Positions 24,294 through 33,409 of a DNA stretch of 64,000 nt are shown here, one piece after another. This DNA is from Paenibacillus nasutitermitis. Its GTDB lineage: Bacteria; Bacillota; Bacilli; Paenibacillales; Paenibacillaceae. How positions within the stretch are numbered: the first letter of the stretch is position 1; each line of letters starts with the position of its first letter. Location of the stretch: positions 186,001 to 250,000 of the forward strand of contig NZ_BMHP01000006.1 of NCBI RefSeq assembly GCF_014641075.1, read 5' to 3'. The position numbers and the translations under genes were made by a program. A model generated the notes under the pieces. That model saw nothing but the letters and a program-made list of their open reading frames with translations, did not search any database and was not told where the DNA came from.

Positions 24294-25814
24294 TCACTCC
24301 CCTTTTTTCCGGGGAACCGCCGGACGCATACCTTTTCCTCTGCGTAGACCTCCGCCGAATCCCGTCATTTTCGGTCTTCGGGATGGACTCCAGGCAGGCA
24401 CTCTTGCCAGTACATCCTTCCACTCTCCCCTCATAGCGGGAGCCATCGGCGAGAAGTAGGGAATGCCGAAGGAACGCAGTGAGCACAAATGGATGCCGAT
24501 GGCAACCATGGCCAGGAGAATACCCAGGAGCCCCAACATGCCGGCCAACAGCATGATCGGAAAACGAAGCATGCGTACAGCGATTCCGAGCGTATAATGC
24601 GGAAGCATGAACGAGGCAATCCCTGTAATGGCCACCACCATGACCATAGGCGAAGAAACCAGTCCTGCCGATGTTGCCGCCTGTCCGATGACCAGCGCGC
24701 CAACGATACTGACCGCCGCCCCTACTTGTTTAGGCAGGCGGACGCCTGCTTCCCGCAGCGCCTCAAACATGATTTCCATAATGAATGCTTCCACCAGTGC
24801 CGGAAAAGGAATCTCTTCTCTGGAACCTGCAACACTCAGCATCAGGGAAGTAGGGATCATTTCCTGGTGATAGGTAAGAATCGCCACATAGACCGAAGGA
24901 GCAAGAAGCGCCACAAAGAAAAAAAGATACCGCAGCCAGCGGACCATCGTGGATATCATATACCGTTGGTAATAATCCTCCGGAGATTGCAGCAAGGAGA
25001 AGAATGAAATGGGGGCAACCAGAGCGAAGGGGGTGCCGTCGGTCAGAATGACAAACCGCCCCTCCAACAGATTGGCGCAAGCAGTGTCAGGCCGCTCAGT
25101 GGCAACCATTTGCGGAAAAGGAGAGTAGGGCTGGTCTTCAATGAATTCCTCAATATTGCCGCTCTCCAAAATACTGTCTACTTCGATGCGCGCGAGCCTT
25201 CTCTCGACTTCCTCAATTAAAGCAGGCTCCACTAACCCTTCCACATAGGCGATGGCGACCCTTGTTTTTGTATATAATCCAAGCTCATGCCGCTTCATCT
25301 TCAAATCAGGCGTCCTTACTTTGCGCCGGATCATTGCGAGATTATCATTAAATGCTTCCGTGAAACCTTCCCGCGGCCCCCGGACAACGGATTCCGCCAT
25401 CGGTTCATCAATCGCTCTTTTTCTCCACTCCGCCAGCGCGAAGGTGTACCCTTCGGAGGATCCGTTAGTCAGCAGCACAGCATTGCCGATCGTGATTGCA
25501 TCGGCGAGCTCTGTGAAGGTGTGGATAACACTGCTCGACATATCGCCTATTTTCTCTTGTACCGCCTGTTCAGCACCGCCACCGGTTAGTGCTTCTCCAG
25601 ATCCCAGACCAGCGAGCGTCTCGCGGATTTCATTAATCCGCTCATCACTAACGAGTCCGTCAAAATAGACTAGAAAACCTGAAAGTGCCGTAGTACGCGG
25701 GCAGTCCTGAACAATAAAATCGCAGCAATTCCGGTATCTCTCCTGAAGGCGATTCCGGTTGTCTTCAAGGTTGGATGCCAGCCTATCATGGTTCATATCT
25801 GAAGCATTGCTCAT
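24294..25814 (-). CDS. Spore germination protein, GerAA family
   Basis: This first gene of the germination operon encodes a 506-residue protein with a large soluble N-terminal region (about 1-300) and a membrane region with GSREEIPFPALVEAFIMEIM and LVIGQAATSAGLVSSPMV, the family signature. GerAA proteins oligomerise into the ion channel that releases cations when germinants bind. The ATG at 25814, preceded by AAGGAAGG, is preferred over 25838. No sigma-G promoter could be assigned with confidence. Confidence 0.92.
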   Translation of the reverse strand: MSNASDMNHDRLASNLEDNRNRLQERYRNCCDFIVQDCPRTTALSGFLVYFDGLVSDERINEIRETLAGLGSGEALTGGGAEQAVQEKIGDMSSSVIHTFTELADAITIGNAVLLTNGSSEGYTFALAEWRKRAIDEPMAESVVRGPREGFTEAFNDNLAMIRRKVRTPDLKMKRHELGLYTKTRVAIAYVEGLVEPALIEEVERRLARIEVDSILESGNIEEFIEDQPYSPFPQMVATERPDTACANLLEGRFVILTDGTPFALVAPISFFSLLQSPEDYYQRYMISTMVRWLRYLFFFVALLAPSVYVAILTYHQEMIPTSLMLSVAGSREEIPFPALVEAFIMEIMFEALREAGVRLPKQVGAAVSIVGALVIGQAATSAGLVSSPMVMVVAITGIASFMLPHYTLGIAVRMLRFPIMLLAGMLGLLGILLAMVAIGIHLCSLRSFGIPYFSPMAPAMRGEWKDVLARVPAWSPSRRPKMTGFGGGLRRGKGMRPAVPRKKGE

Positions 25815-25941
25815 AGAGTCCTTCCTTATGGTCATCATGTAGTCTTGTTCTTATCGTTGCCATAAACAGGTCTGAATAATCAGCTTTCTATTGCGGCCCG
25901 CTGGCATGCAGCGACCTCTCTACGATATATCAGCGCAGCAA

Positions 25942-25996
25942 AACACCCTTCTATGAATCTGCGGCAGCGTCCTGCCTTCGATTATAGAAGGGTGTT
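25942..25996 (-). terminator. Intrinsic terminator of the second chemoreceptor gene
   Basis: AACACCCTTCTAT (25942-25954) and ATAGAAGGGTGTT (25984-25996) form a 13-bp stem with a nested GGCAG/CTGCC hairpin, followed on the minus strand by TTTTG. Confidence 0.75.
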
Positions 25997-26046
25997 ACCT
26001 GGTGGCCCGTGCACCTTCTCATTGCGCCCTGCCTTACCTGGAAAGC

Positions 26047-28278
26047 CTATCTTCTGCGTTTCTCGGTGAGCTGAAACTGTCCGACCAGCTGCTGCAGAAA
26101 TGCGGTAATCGCCTCCACGTGACCAGAAGTATGGCGGACATTCATGAAGCCCGCCTGAAGCTCCCGGACATTGCTCTCTACTTCTTTGGAGATGCTGCGG
26201 TTATCCTTGCTGACGCTGGCGATCTTCTCCATCAAGATCACAACTTCATCAATAATTTGCGTTTTGAGCGATTCATCCGCGCCCGCGCTTCTGAGTATGT
26301 CCGAAGCCGCCGCAACCAGCTCATTGCCTTCGCCGACTACCCGCGTTCCTTCCGCCATGGTGGTTGTCGCATCCTGGGCGCTGCGGTAAATATTGCGCAC
26401 AATGCCGTGGACCTCCTCCGTCGATTGGCGGGTCAGATCAGCAAGTTTCCTGATTTCCGCAGCTACGACTGCAAACCCCCGTCCCTGCTCGCCGACCCTT
26501 GCCGCCTCAATGGAAGCATTCAGCGCCAGCAGCTGTGTCTGTGCAGAGATCTCCTCAATAACATGCAGCACATTGCGGATCTCGTTTGCCGTCTGCATGA
26601 ATGCTTCAATCGTCCCGTGGGTGTGAGCCACCTTATCGGAAATCTGCACCATCTTATCCCCGATCCGCACCAATTCCCCCTGGGCAATCCCGATCTGCTC
26701 CGAAGCTTTGTTCTCCAGCATCCGCAGCGTTTCCCGCATCTCTCCAGCCACATTCTTGGCAATATCAATGTCCTGCAGCTGGCTGCGGATACTCAGAAGC
26801 ATGTCGCTGACCTTCCCGCTTACCCGCTCCGTCGCCCCGGCCGTTGCAAAAGTTGAATCGCTGAGCAGGCGCTGGCTGCTCAAAACATCAGCCGAAGCCA
26901 GTTTGACCTGAAGCATGATGCCTTCCAGGGAATCAATCATATTATTCACCCATTTGGACAGTTCCCGCGTTTCATTGTTGTCGAACGAAGCAGGTTCCAG
27001 CCGCTGGGTCAGGTCGCCTTTGCCTTCGGCATTGATCCGGATAAACCGGTTCAGCCGGCGCAGCTGATGGACGACCCGGTTGCTGACTTTAGTATGAAGC
27101 GATGCGATCATGACAAGTCCCATCAGCAGGTTGAAGGCTCCGATTATCAGCGCCTCGTGGAGCTTTCCGACATGTCCCGCCAGCAGATAACCCAGCGCTC
27201 CGCCCAGGACGCCCAGCATGGTGACCCAGCCCAGCAGATGCCTGAACGGGGTCCATTTCATGCTGCGGATCCGGTACACCTCCTCCAGATCGCCTTCGCA
27301 CATCATGCCCCACAGGTCGGGACAATGGGGCAGCTGGAACGTGACCCCTTTGCCAATCACGGGAATATGCCGATAGTCGGAGTAGCCGGGGAATCCGACG
27401 AACAAGTTGCTGCCGTTTCGGATCGTACGGGCAACACCCGGATGAAGCTGGCCCGTAGCCGGATCGGTGAAGATGATTTCCAGCTCCGTATGCTCTTTCA
27501 CCGATACCGTTCCCCAGTCCGTCGTCACTCCGTCCTTCAGGTTCTCCCCGTGCGTGAAGGTCCGGTCCTCGAACCGGCTGCGGGAAAGTGCCGTTCCCGG
27601 TGCGATATGTGTCTGGAGCCCGGGCTTTGCCATAAACAGATAGTTATCACCGGAATCCGGATATACATGGCCGGATTCGCGCTGGATGAGATCGCCGACA
27701 ACATCATTGGGGACCCGGCCGCAAAGCGCGCCGCACCAGACGCCATCTTCCACTACCGGAACGATAAAGAGAAGCGTCATTTGGTCGTGAAAAGAGGAAG
27801 AGCTGGGGCCGATCGTCAGTGTCCATGGATCCCGGTAAGGCCCAAACAGACATTTGCGCCCCTCCGCTATTTCCCTGGAATAGCGGATTCCGTCCATAAT
27901 TAGGGCACCCTCACAATAATCCTGTCCCCGATGCTGCTCGCAGGTGGAGAAAATCACCTTGTCATTTGCATTCAACAGGAAAATTTCCGAGAAATCGGCT
28001 GCCCGGCTGCGGGTTCCCGCGAATAAATGCTCCCAGGCCGCCTGATTGTCCCCGCTTGGAATGGAAGATCCCCGCCTCATGGCAGACAGTTGTCCGGACA
28101 GCCGGTCCAGATGATCCCAATATTCCGCTGTCCATGACTGCAGCAGATCCATCCGGGTGTCTGCAATCCCTTCAAAGCTATCTGCGACATCCTCCTCCAG
28201 ATCAGCGTTCAGCCGACAAGACCACCATAAGGGCAGTCCCTTGCGCCATCCCAACCCCTTAAACATCGGCATCCCCAT
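26047..28278 (-). CDS. Chemoreceptor with N-terminal cysteine-rich sensor and central TM hairpin
   Basis: The 743-residue protein ends in a normal MCP signalling coiled coil with tip QTQLLALNASIEAARVG EQGRGFAVVA. Unlike usual receptors it has no hydrophobic segment at the N-terminus. About 340 residues of Cache-like sensor come first (GDNYLFMAKPGLQTHIAPG is Cache-like), holding cysteines at 21, 113, 122, 143, 182, 186, 319 and 327. Two TM helices at about 347-367 and 375-395 follow, then HAMP and the signalling domain. This is the Aer-like order and would place the sensor in the cytoplasm. ATGs at 28278, 28272 and 28266 are all possible starts. An extended -10 promoter lies upstream. Confidence 0.85.
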   Translation of the reverse strand: MGMPMFKGLGWRKGLPLWWSCRLNADLEEDVADSFEGIADTRMDLLQSWTAEYWDHLDRLSGQLSAMRRGSSIPSGDNQAAWEHLFAGTRSRAADFSEIFLLNANDKVIFSTCEQHRGQDYCEGALIMDGIRYSREIAEGRKCLFGPYRDPWTLTIGPSSSSFHDQMTLLFIVPVVEDGVWCGALCGRVPNDVVGDLIQRESGHVYPDSGDNYLFMAKPGLQTHIAPGTALSRSRFEDRTFTHGENLKDGVTTDWGTVSVKEHTELEIIFTDPATGQLHPGVARTIRNGSNLFVGFPGYSDYRHIPVIGKGVTFQLPHCPDLWGMMCEGDLEEVYRIRSMKWTPFRHLLGWVTMLGVLGGALGYLLAGHVGKLHEALIIGAFNLLMGLVMIASLHTKVSNRVVHQLRRLNRFIRINAEGKGDLTQRLEPASFDNNETRELSKWVNNMIDSLEGIMLQVKLASADVLSSQRLLSDSTFATAGATERVSGKVSDMLLSIRSQLQDIDIAKNVAGEMRETLRMLENKASEQIGIAQGELVRIGDKMVQISDKVAHTHGTIEAFMQTANEIRNVLHVIEEISAQTQLLALNASIEAARVGEQGRGFAVVAAEIRKLADLTRQSTEEVHGIVRNIYRSAQDATTTMAEGTRVVGEGNELVAAASDILRSAGADESLKTQIIDEVVILMEKIASVSKDNRSISKEVESNVRELQAGFMNVRHTSGHVEAITAFLQQLVGQFQLTEKRRR

Positions 28279-28310
28279 CTCTCTTTGGCAATCTGCTTTT
28301 TATGTCAGAA

Positions 28311-28319
28311 ATTATAACA
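28311..28319 (-). promoter_or_regulatory. Extended -10 promoter for the chemoreceptor gene
   Basis: On the minus strand TGTTATAAT (28319-28311) is an extended -10 element. No good -35 is seen at 17 bases; a TTGACC lies only 10 bases upstream, too close to be its partner. Confidence 0.4.
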
Positions 28320-28395
28320 TAAATTGGGTCAAAATACGCAGTATTTTAAATTTTTCAGTGAGAATAGGATCAAAATCCAAGGATATATAATAAAA

Positions 28396-28415
28396 AATGC
28401 GCCTTTCGGCGCATT
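28396..28415 (-). terminator. Intrinsic terminator of the nitric oxide synthase gene
   Basis: On the minus strand AATGCGCC-GAAA-GGCGCATT forms an 8-bp stem with a GAAA tetraloop followed by TTTTTATTATA. Confidence 0.92.
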
Positions 28416-28477
28416 ACTGATATAGAGGAGTATGGATCTATTTGATTCTGCAATTAATCTACCATCAGATGTTATGT

Positions 28478-29575
28478 CTAATCGTTGTGAAAAAAGTTCG
28501 GCTTTAGCACCCGATCATCATAGCGTTGATGGAAGACAGAGGTCGCAGCTGGAGAAAGCGGCGGAATCAGCCACGACCATCTTCCAGTGACCGGGCGGCC
28601 GCTTTGCGTCTCCTTCTGGACGAAGTGACCAAACTGCTTGCTCGCCGTATGATGATCCACAATCGTTACACCCCTGTGTTTAAACGAATGCAGAACCGCC
28701 ACATTAAGCTCCACCAAAGCCCGGTCCCGCCACAGCGAGGAGTCCCGGCTGGTGTCCAGCCCCATCTTATCTGCGACTTGAGGCAGCATATTATAACGGA
28801 AATCGTCCGCCAGATTGCGGGCGCCGATCTCCGTCCCCATGTACCAGCCATTAAAGGGAGCAGCCGTATACCGGATACCTCCGATCTCCAGCGCCATATC
28901 CGAGACAATGGGAACCGCATACCACTCCAGGCCGAGCTCCGCCAAGCCATCCACATCGGGATGCACAATCGGCACTCTTAGCACCAAATGCTCCGGAATG
29001 GCAAACCATTTGGGTACGCGCCCGCCGATTTGAATAACAAGAGGCAGCAGGTCAAACGCCGAGCCCGCTCCTCTCCAGCCCAGCTCATGGCACAGATCGG
29101 TGAACGCCACAGAGGCCGGATCCCCGACAACCCCGGTGCTTGTTTGATAGCCTGCATAACGAATCAGCTGGTGATTGCGGATCCGGATTTTCTCCCCGCG
29201 GTCCTCCCCCTCTGGGGAGAAGACGGTAACAACCGGACGTATTTTGCCTTCATTGGTGGCATAATCAATATGATCCAGCAAAGCCTCGGCGATTTCTTCC
29301 TCAGTCTTTGCCTTGCGGGCATCCTGGATCGTCAGCGTTTCCCAGAAGAAACGGCCGATGCATCGGTTGCTGTTGCGCCAGGCCATTTTTGCCCCATAGG
29401 ACAGCTCCTCGGGAGTATGCTCGTAGCTTCCGCCGCTTCCGATGCTCGCGGCGATCTCCGCCAGCCGCCTCTCGGCCTCAGGCCCGGACTTGCCCAGCTC
29501 GCTGTAACAGCTATGAATGAATGAAGCAGCCTCCTCCATGCGCTGCCTGGTGTCAATAATACTTGTTTGTCGCAT
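28478..29575 (-). CDS. nos: Bacterial nitric oxide synthase oxygenase
   Basis: It oxidises L-arginine to citrulline and NO with haem and a pterin cofactor, using electrons from a general flavodoxin or reductase. The 365-residue length is typical of the oxygenase-only enzyme of Firmicutes. The haem thiolate is C72 in AWRNSNRCIGRFFW; the arginine-binding glutamate lies in GWYMGTEIGARNL; WSWLIPPLSP near the C-terminus supplies the conserved tryptophan region. No reductase domain is fused, as expected. The gene starts 28 bases after a Tet(M)-like gene and may share its transcript; a strong terminator follows. Confidence 0.95.
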   Translation of the reverse strand: MRQTSIIDTRQRMEEAASFIHSCYSELGKSGPEAERRLAEIAASIGSGGSYEHTPEELSYGAKMAWRNSNRCIGRFFWETLTIQDARKAKTEEEIAEALLDHIDYATNEGKIRPVVTVFSPEGEDRGEKIRIRNHQLIRYAGYQTSTGVVGDPASVAFTDLCHELGWRGAGSAFDLLPLVIQIGGRVPKWFAIPEHLVLRVPIVHPDVDGLAELGLEWYAVPIVSDMALEIGGIRYTAAPFNGWYMGTEIGARNLADDFRYNMLPQVADKMGLDTSRDSSLWRDRALVELNVAVLHSFKHRGVTIVDHHTASKQFGHFVQKETQSGRPVTGRWSWLIPPLSPAATSVFHQRYDDRVLKPNFFHND

Positions 29576-29603
29576 ATAGAGACCTGCCCTCTGTATAAGA
29601 TCG

Positions 29604-31601
29604 TTAATTCTGCGTCAAGGCATTGCGTACCGCCAATATATACTTGGACTGATCCAGTGGATTGACCCCTCTGCGGACACGCTCCACATGGACGTCCGGC
29701 GGACATTCCCGGTAGCCGTGGAAGAAGGTGGACAGCGTTCCCCTTCCTCTGGTAAGCGAGCCGAGTCGGGCCGGAAAATCCAGCGTGGTCGCTACCGGCA
29801 GCAGCCCTTCTATTTCCATCCGCTCCTGGCGCACCACCGGCGCATCGAATTCTCCCCGCATGACGACCAGCTCGCCGAGCAGCTTGCCCCCGTATTCCTC
29901 CGGTATCGACAGGCGGAATCTCAGCATCGGCTCCAGCAGCTTTGTGCCGACATGGGCCAGCCCATTCATGATACCCATTGGCGTGGCAATCACAAAATCC
30001 AGCGGATGCGTGTGCCACACATGATGTTCCCCCTCCAGCAGGGTGACCCGCAGATCTGTCACTTCCCAGCCCAGCAAGCCCTGGGAGAGCGCCTCCGGCA
30101 CGCGCCGCGCCACTTCGTTCTGGTAGCTCTCTGTCAGCTGCTCGCCCCGCACCCTGGAAGAATAGGCGAGACCGCTGCCCCGCTCTGCCGGTTCGATCAG
30201 AAAGCGCAGAATCGCCCAGCAAGGCTTGGGCATCAGATATGCAATATAACCTTCGCCGGCTGAAGCGGGCGTCTCCTTATAAATAACCGATGGAGCGCCA
30301 AAGGTTACTCCAAGTCCGAAACGGCTGCGCATCAGATGCGACAGCACCTCCATCTGAATGGGACCCATGACTTTAAGATGCAGCTCGCGCTCATCCTGCA
30401 GCCACTGCAGGTCCAACAGCGGGTCTTCATCGGCCAGCTCCGCAAAAGCGGCGACTACAGCCGGATATTCCGCTTCATTGCGCCACTGGACCTGTACGGT
30501 CAGCAGCGGTACGGCAAGCCGCTGCTCCCCGGGCACACGGCCTGGCAAGCCCAGAATATCGCCGATCCGGGCCCGGTTAAGACCATAGACGGCCGCGATA
30601 CCGCCGGCAGCCAGCAGGCCGGTGTCCTCGGTCTTCTGCCCGTGAACCCGGCGGATCTGGGTGACCTTATCCTGCAGACCCCGGGTATGGTTAACCAGCG
30701 TATCCCGGTTGCGGATTACGCCATCGTAGAGCCGGACATACGCGATTTTGCCCATAGCCTGATCTTTCTCTATCTTGAACACCACGCCGGATACCGGCGC
30801 ATCCTCGGAGCCTTCCGGCGGAGGCAGAAGACGTACCACCGCATCCAAGAGCTCCGTCACGCCGACCCCCCTGTTGGATGCCCCGAATAAGACGGGAAAC
30901 AGCTCCGAGTGCCGGACCCCCTCTTCCAGAATGGGCAGCAGCCAACTGGCTGGCAGCTCGCTGCCCTCCAGGTAGGCGAGAGTTAGTGCCTCATCGCGTT
31001 CCGCGATTGTCTCCACCATCAGGTCCTGGTAATAGGCTGACCAGCTGTCTGGCTCACCCGCGTCCTCCGCCAACAGATCCCGCGATCCGGCAAATCCGCC
31101 CTCCGCTCCGTCCGGCGCCTGGACGGGAACGGCTCCATGCGACAGCAGCTTGCCGATCTGCTTCAATACACCGGGCGCATCCGCCCCGACACGGTCCATT
31201 TTGTTTATATAAATCAAGGTGGGAACCGACAGCTCGCGCAGCGCGTGCCAAATCACCTCGGTCTGTGCCTGAACGCCCTCAACCGCCGAAACAATCAGCA
31301 CCGCCCCGTCCATAACACGCAGGGAACGCTCCACCTCGGAGAGAAAATCAATATGTCCCGGGGTGTCCACCAGATTGATATGTGTCCCCTTCCACATCAG
31401 GCCGGTCACCGCGGAACGCACCGATATGCCGCGCTCCCGTTCGACATCCAGCCAATCCGTCTGGGAAGTTCCCGAATCGACGCTGCCCAGCGCACGTAAT
31501 TGACCGCTTAAATACAGCATTTGTTCCGTCGTTGTCGTTTTCCCCGCATCTACGTGGGCGAATATACCAACATTGCGCATGGCTTGCTGCTGATGCCCCA
31601 T
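29604..31601 (-). CDS. Tet(M)/EF-G-like ribosomal protection GTPase
   Basis: The 665-residue translation-factor GTPase has all G motifs: G1 AHVDAGKTTTTE, G2 ERGISV, G3 DTPGHID, G4 NKMD. The order of EF-G domains II to V follows. Its start and switch regions (LGSVDSGTSQTDWLDVERERGI) are closer to Tet(M)/Otr(A) proteins than to EF-G. Tet proteins release tetracycline from the ribosomal A site by GTP hydrolysis. Chromosomal members in soil bacteria do not always give resistance, so the drug is not certain. The gene directly precedes nos. Confidence 0.85.
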   Translation of the reverse strand: MGHQQQAMRNVGIFAHVDAGKTTTTEQMLYLSGQLRALGSVDSGTSQTDWLDVERERGISVRSAVTGLMWKGTHINLVDTPGHIDFLSEVERSLRVMDGAVLIVSAVEGVQAQTEVIWHALRELSVPTLIYINKMDRVGADAPGVLKQIGKLLSHGAVPVQAPDGAEGGFAGSRDLLAEDAGEPDSWSAYYQDLMVETIAERDEALTLAYLEGSELPASWLLPILEEGVRHSELFPVLFGASNRGVGVTELLDAVVRLLPPPEGSEDAPVSGVVFKIEKDQAMGKIAYVRLYDGVIRNRDTLVNHTRGLQDKVTQIRRVHGQKTEDTGLLAAGGIAAVYGLNRARIGDILGLPGRVPGEQRLAVPLLTVQVQWRNEAEYPAVVAAFAELADEDPLLDLQWLQDERELHLKVMGPIQMEVLSHLMRSRFGLGVTFGAPSVIYKETPASAGEGYIAYLMPKPCWAILRFLIEPAERGSGLAYSSRVRGEQLTESYQNEVARRVPEALSQGLLGWEVTDLRVTLLEGEHHVWHTHPLDFVIATPMGIMNGLAHVGTKLLEPMLRFRLSIPEEYGGKLLGELVVMRGEFDAPVVRQERMEIEGLLPVATTLDFPARLGSLTRGRGTLSTFFHGYRECPPDVHVERVRRGVNPLDQSKYILAVRNALTQN

Positions 31602-31757
31602 TTGTCCCGTTCATCCCCTCATCCTCAATGTCTCTATTATAACGCATGCCAAGAGGAAGAAGCGACAAGCCAGCGGCCAACTCCCTCTGTCGGACATGGA
31701 AAAACGCCCTATCGTTTTCAGCTAAAAAAAATAATTTCAACAAAACCCTCTAAAGGC

Positions 31758-31786
31758 TCAAACCGTTTGTCCGCGGCGTTCGTTAG
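31758..31786 (+). promoter_or_regulatory. Candidate ECF-sigma promoter for the cupredoxin operon
   Basis: TCAAAC (31758-31763), 17 bases and CGTTAG (31781-31786) resemble ECF promoters such as SigW/SigM (TGAAAC-N16-CGTA/C). The expected transcript start gives a leader of ~30 bases with GAGGAGG at 31808. The -35 is embedded in the palindrome CAAACCGTTTG (31759-31769). The downstream ECF sigma factor may recognise it; this is inference. Confidence 0.5.
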
Positions 31787-31822
31787 CTCCATATGAACGT
31801 AATTATAGAGGAGGCTATTTTA

Positions 31823-33409
31823 ATGACAAAGGTCAGATTTGGGTCGTTATGGCTTGTATTGTCGTTGTTTGCAATCCTGCTGCTCCCCGCTATCGGCGCT
31901 TCGGCCGAAACAGGATCCGGGGGCGTGACCTCCGATGCGGACACCGCATCCCGCTTGGGCTTGCTGCTTGGTGACGGAGATGGCGTAAGCGCTTCCTATT
32001 TGGACAAAACGTCCACGCGGCTGCAGGCGGCCATTATTTCGCTCCGGCTGCAGGGCCAATTGGATAAGGCACTTTCCTATACCGGCACGGACAGCTTCAA
32101 TGACGCCAAGCTGGTGGGCAAAGCCAACCAATCCGTACTCGCCTATCTCAAAAACCATCCCGAGCTGGGCTGGTCCGGCACAGGCAAAGGACAATTCGAT
32201 CCATCGGCCCCCATTAGTTCCCAGCAGCTGTACAAGGTGCTGCTGGAGGTAATGGGTTATCCATCCGGAACCGCTTATACGTACGCGGATACCGAAATCT
32301 TCGCCGAAACCAAAGGGCTCGGGCAAATCGCCGGCACGGCATCCCTGACGAATGCGCATATTGCGTCAGCCCTCGTCGAGGCTTTAAGCGCCGCTACCGC
32401 TCATGGGCACTCCTTGTTCGAGATGCTGCAGGCGGACGGTATGCTCCCTGATTCCGCCGTTCTTCCTCAAGGTGAACGGATCAGCCTTCATCAGAATGAC
32501 AAGCTGGGGACCTATTTTACGGATCAGGCAGGCCATACCCTGTATTTCTTCACTAAGGATGCCGAAAATCCCGATGCCTGCCAAGGCGACTGCCTGAAGG
32601 CCTGGCCGATTTATTATGCGGACCAGCTGCAAATTCCCGCCATGCTGAACGCTGGTGATTTTTCGACGCTGACTCGCGGGGACGGGACCAGACAGACCGC
32701 ATACAAAGGCTGGCCGCTCTATTATTTTGCCAAGGATGAGGTTGCGGGCGACGTGCTTGGCGAAGCAGTTGGCGGCGTCTGGTTCACCGCCAAATCCGAT
32801 TATTCCGTCATGCTCGGCACCGCCTCCGAACTCGGCAATTACCTGACGGATGATCAGGGACGCACGCTGTATTACTTTGACAAAGATACCCCTCAAAAAA
32901 GCGCTTGCGAAGGAAACTGCCTGACAAACTGGCCCGCCTACAAGGCTTCCGGAAAAAGTGCGCCCACTGGTGTCGCATCCGCGGATCTCGGCATGATCAC
33001 TCGGGCCGACGGGAGCAAGCAGTCCACATACAAGGGTTACCCGCTCTACTATTTCATTCAGGACCAGGCTCACGGCGACATCAAAGGGCAGGATGTCAAT
33101 AAGCTGTGGTTTGTCATCGATCCCGCCAAATTTACAGGCACAACAGCGCCTCAGGCCAAAACTTATCATGTCTATATTAAAGAGTTTTCGTTCGGCACCG
33201 GTCCGCTTACCGTGGAGGCCGGTTCCTCTATCGTGTTCACCAATTTTGACGACATGAAGCATAACGCCGTCGCCGTTGACGGCAGCTTCGCCACACCGCT
33301 GCTGGCCAAAGGCGATACCTTCACCATAACGCTGAACAACGCGGGAACCTATGATTATTTCTGCGAGCCGCACAAAAAATTCATGACCGGCCAGATTATT
33401 GTGAAATGA
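31823..33409 (+). CDS. Secreted protein with Yx(F/W/Y)xxD repeats and a C-terminal cupredoxin domain
   Basis: The 528-residue exported protein has a Sec signal peptide (core LWLVLSLFAILLLP, cleavage near ASA), then a helical region of about 150 residues resembling SLH-like segments. Two paired copies of the secreted-repeat family follow (LYFFTKD with CQGDCLKAWP, LYYFAKD, LYYFDKD with CEGNCLTNWP, LYYFIQD). The C-terminal ~80 residues are a type-1 copper cupredoxin with ligands H in DDMKHNAV, and C, H and M in DYFCEPHKKFM. The ATG at 31823 has GAGGAGG 8 bases upstream. Its stop overlaps the next cupredoxin gene by ATGA. An electron-carrier role at the cell surface is inferred. Confidence 0.82.
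   Translation: MTKVRFGSLWLVLSLFAILLLPAIGASAETGSGGVTSDADTASRLGLLLGDGDGVSASYLDKTSTRLQAAIISLRLQGQLDKALSYTGTDSFNDAKLVGKANQSVLAYLKNHPELGWSGTGKGQFDPSAPISSQQLYKVLLEVMGYPSGTAYTYADTEIFAETKGLGQIAGTASLTNAHIASALVEALSAATAHGHSLFEMLQADGMLPDSAVLPQGERISLHQNDKLGTYFTDQAGHTLYFFTKDAENPDACQGDCLKAWPIYYADQLQIPAMLNAGDFSTLTRGDGTRQTAYKGWPLYYFAKDEVAGDVLGEAVGGVWFTAKSDYSVMLGTASELGNYLTDDQGRTLYYFDKDTPQKSACEGNCLTNWPAYKASGKSAPTGVASADLGMITRADGSKQSTYKGYPLYYFIQDQAHGDIKGQDVNKLWFVIDPAKFTGTTAPQAKTYHVYIKEFSFGTGPLTVEAGSSIVFTNFDDMKHNAVAVDGSFATPLLAKGDTFTITLNNAGTYDYFCEPHKKFMTGQIIVK

Noticed and set aside
28311..28340. TTGACC with TATAAT as a full sigma-A promoter of the second chemoreceptor
   Set aside because: The spacer is only 10 bases. 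Only the extended -10 part was kept.
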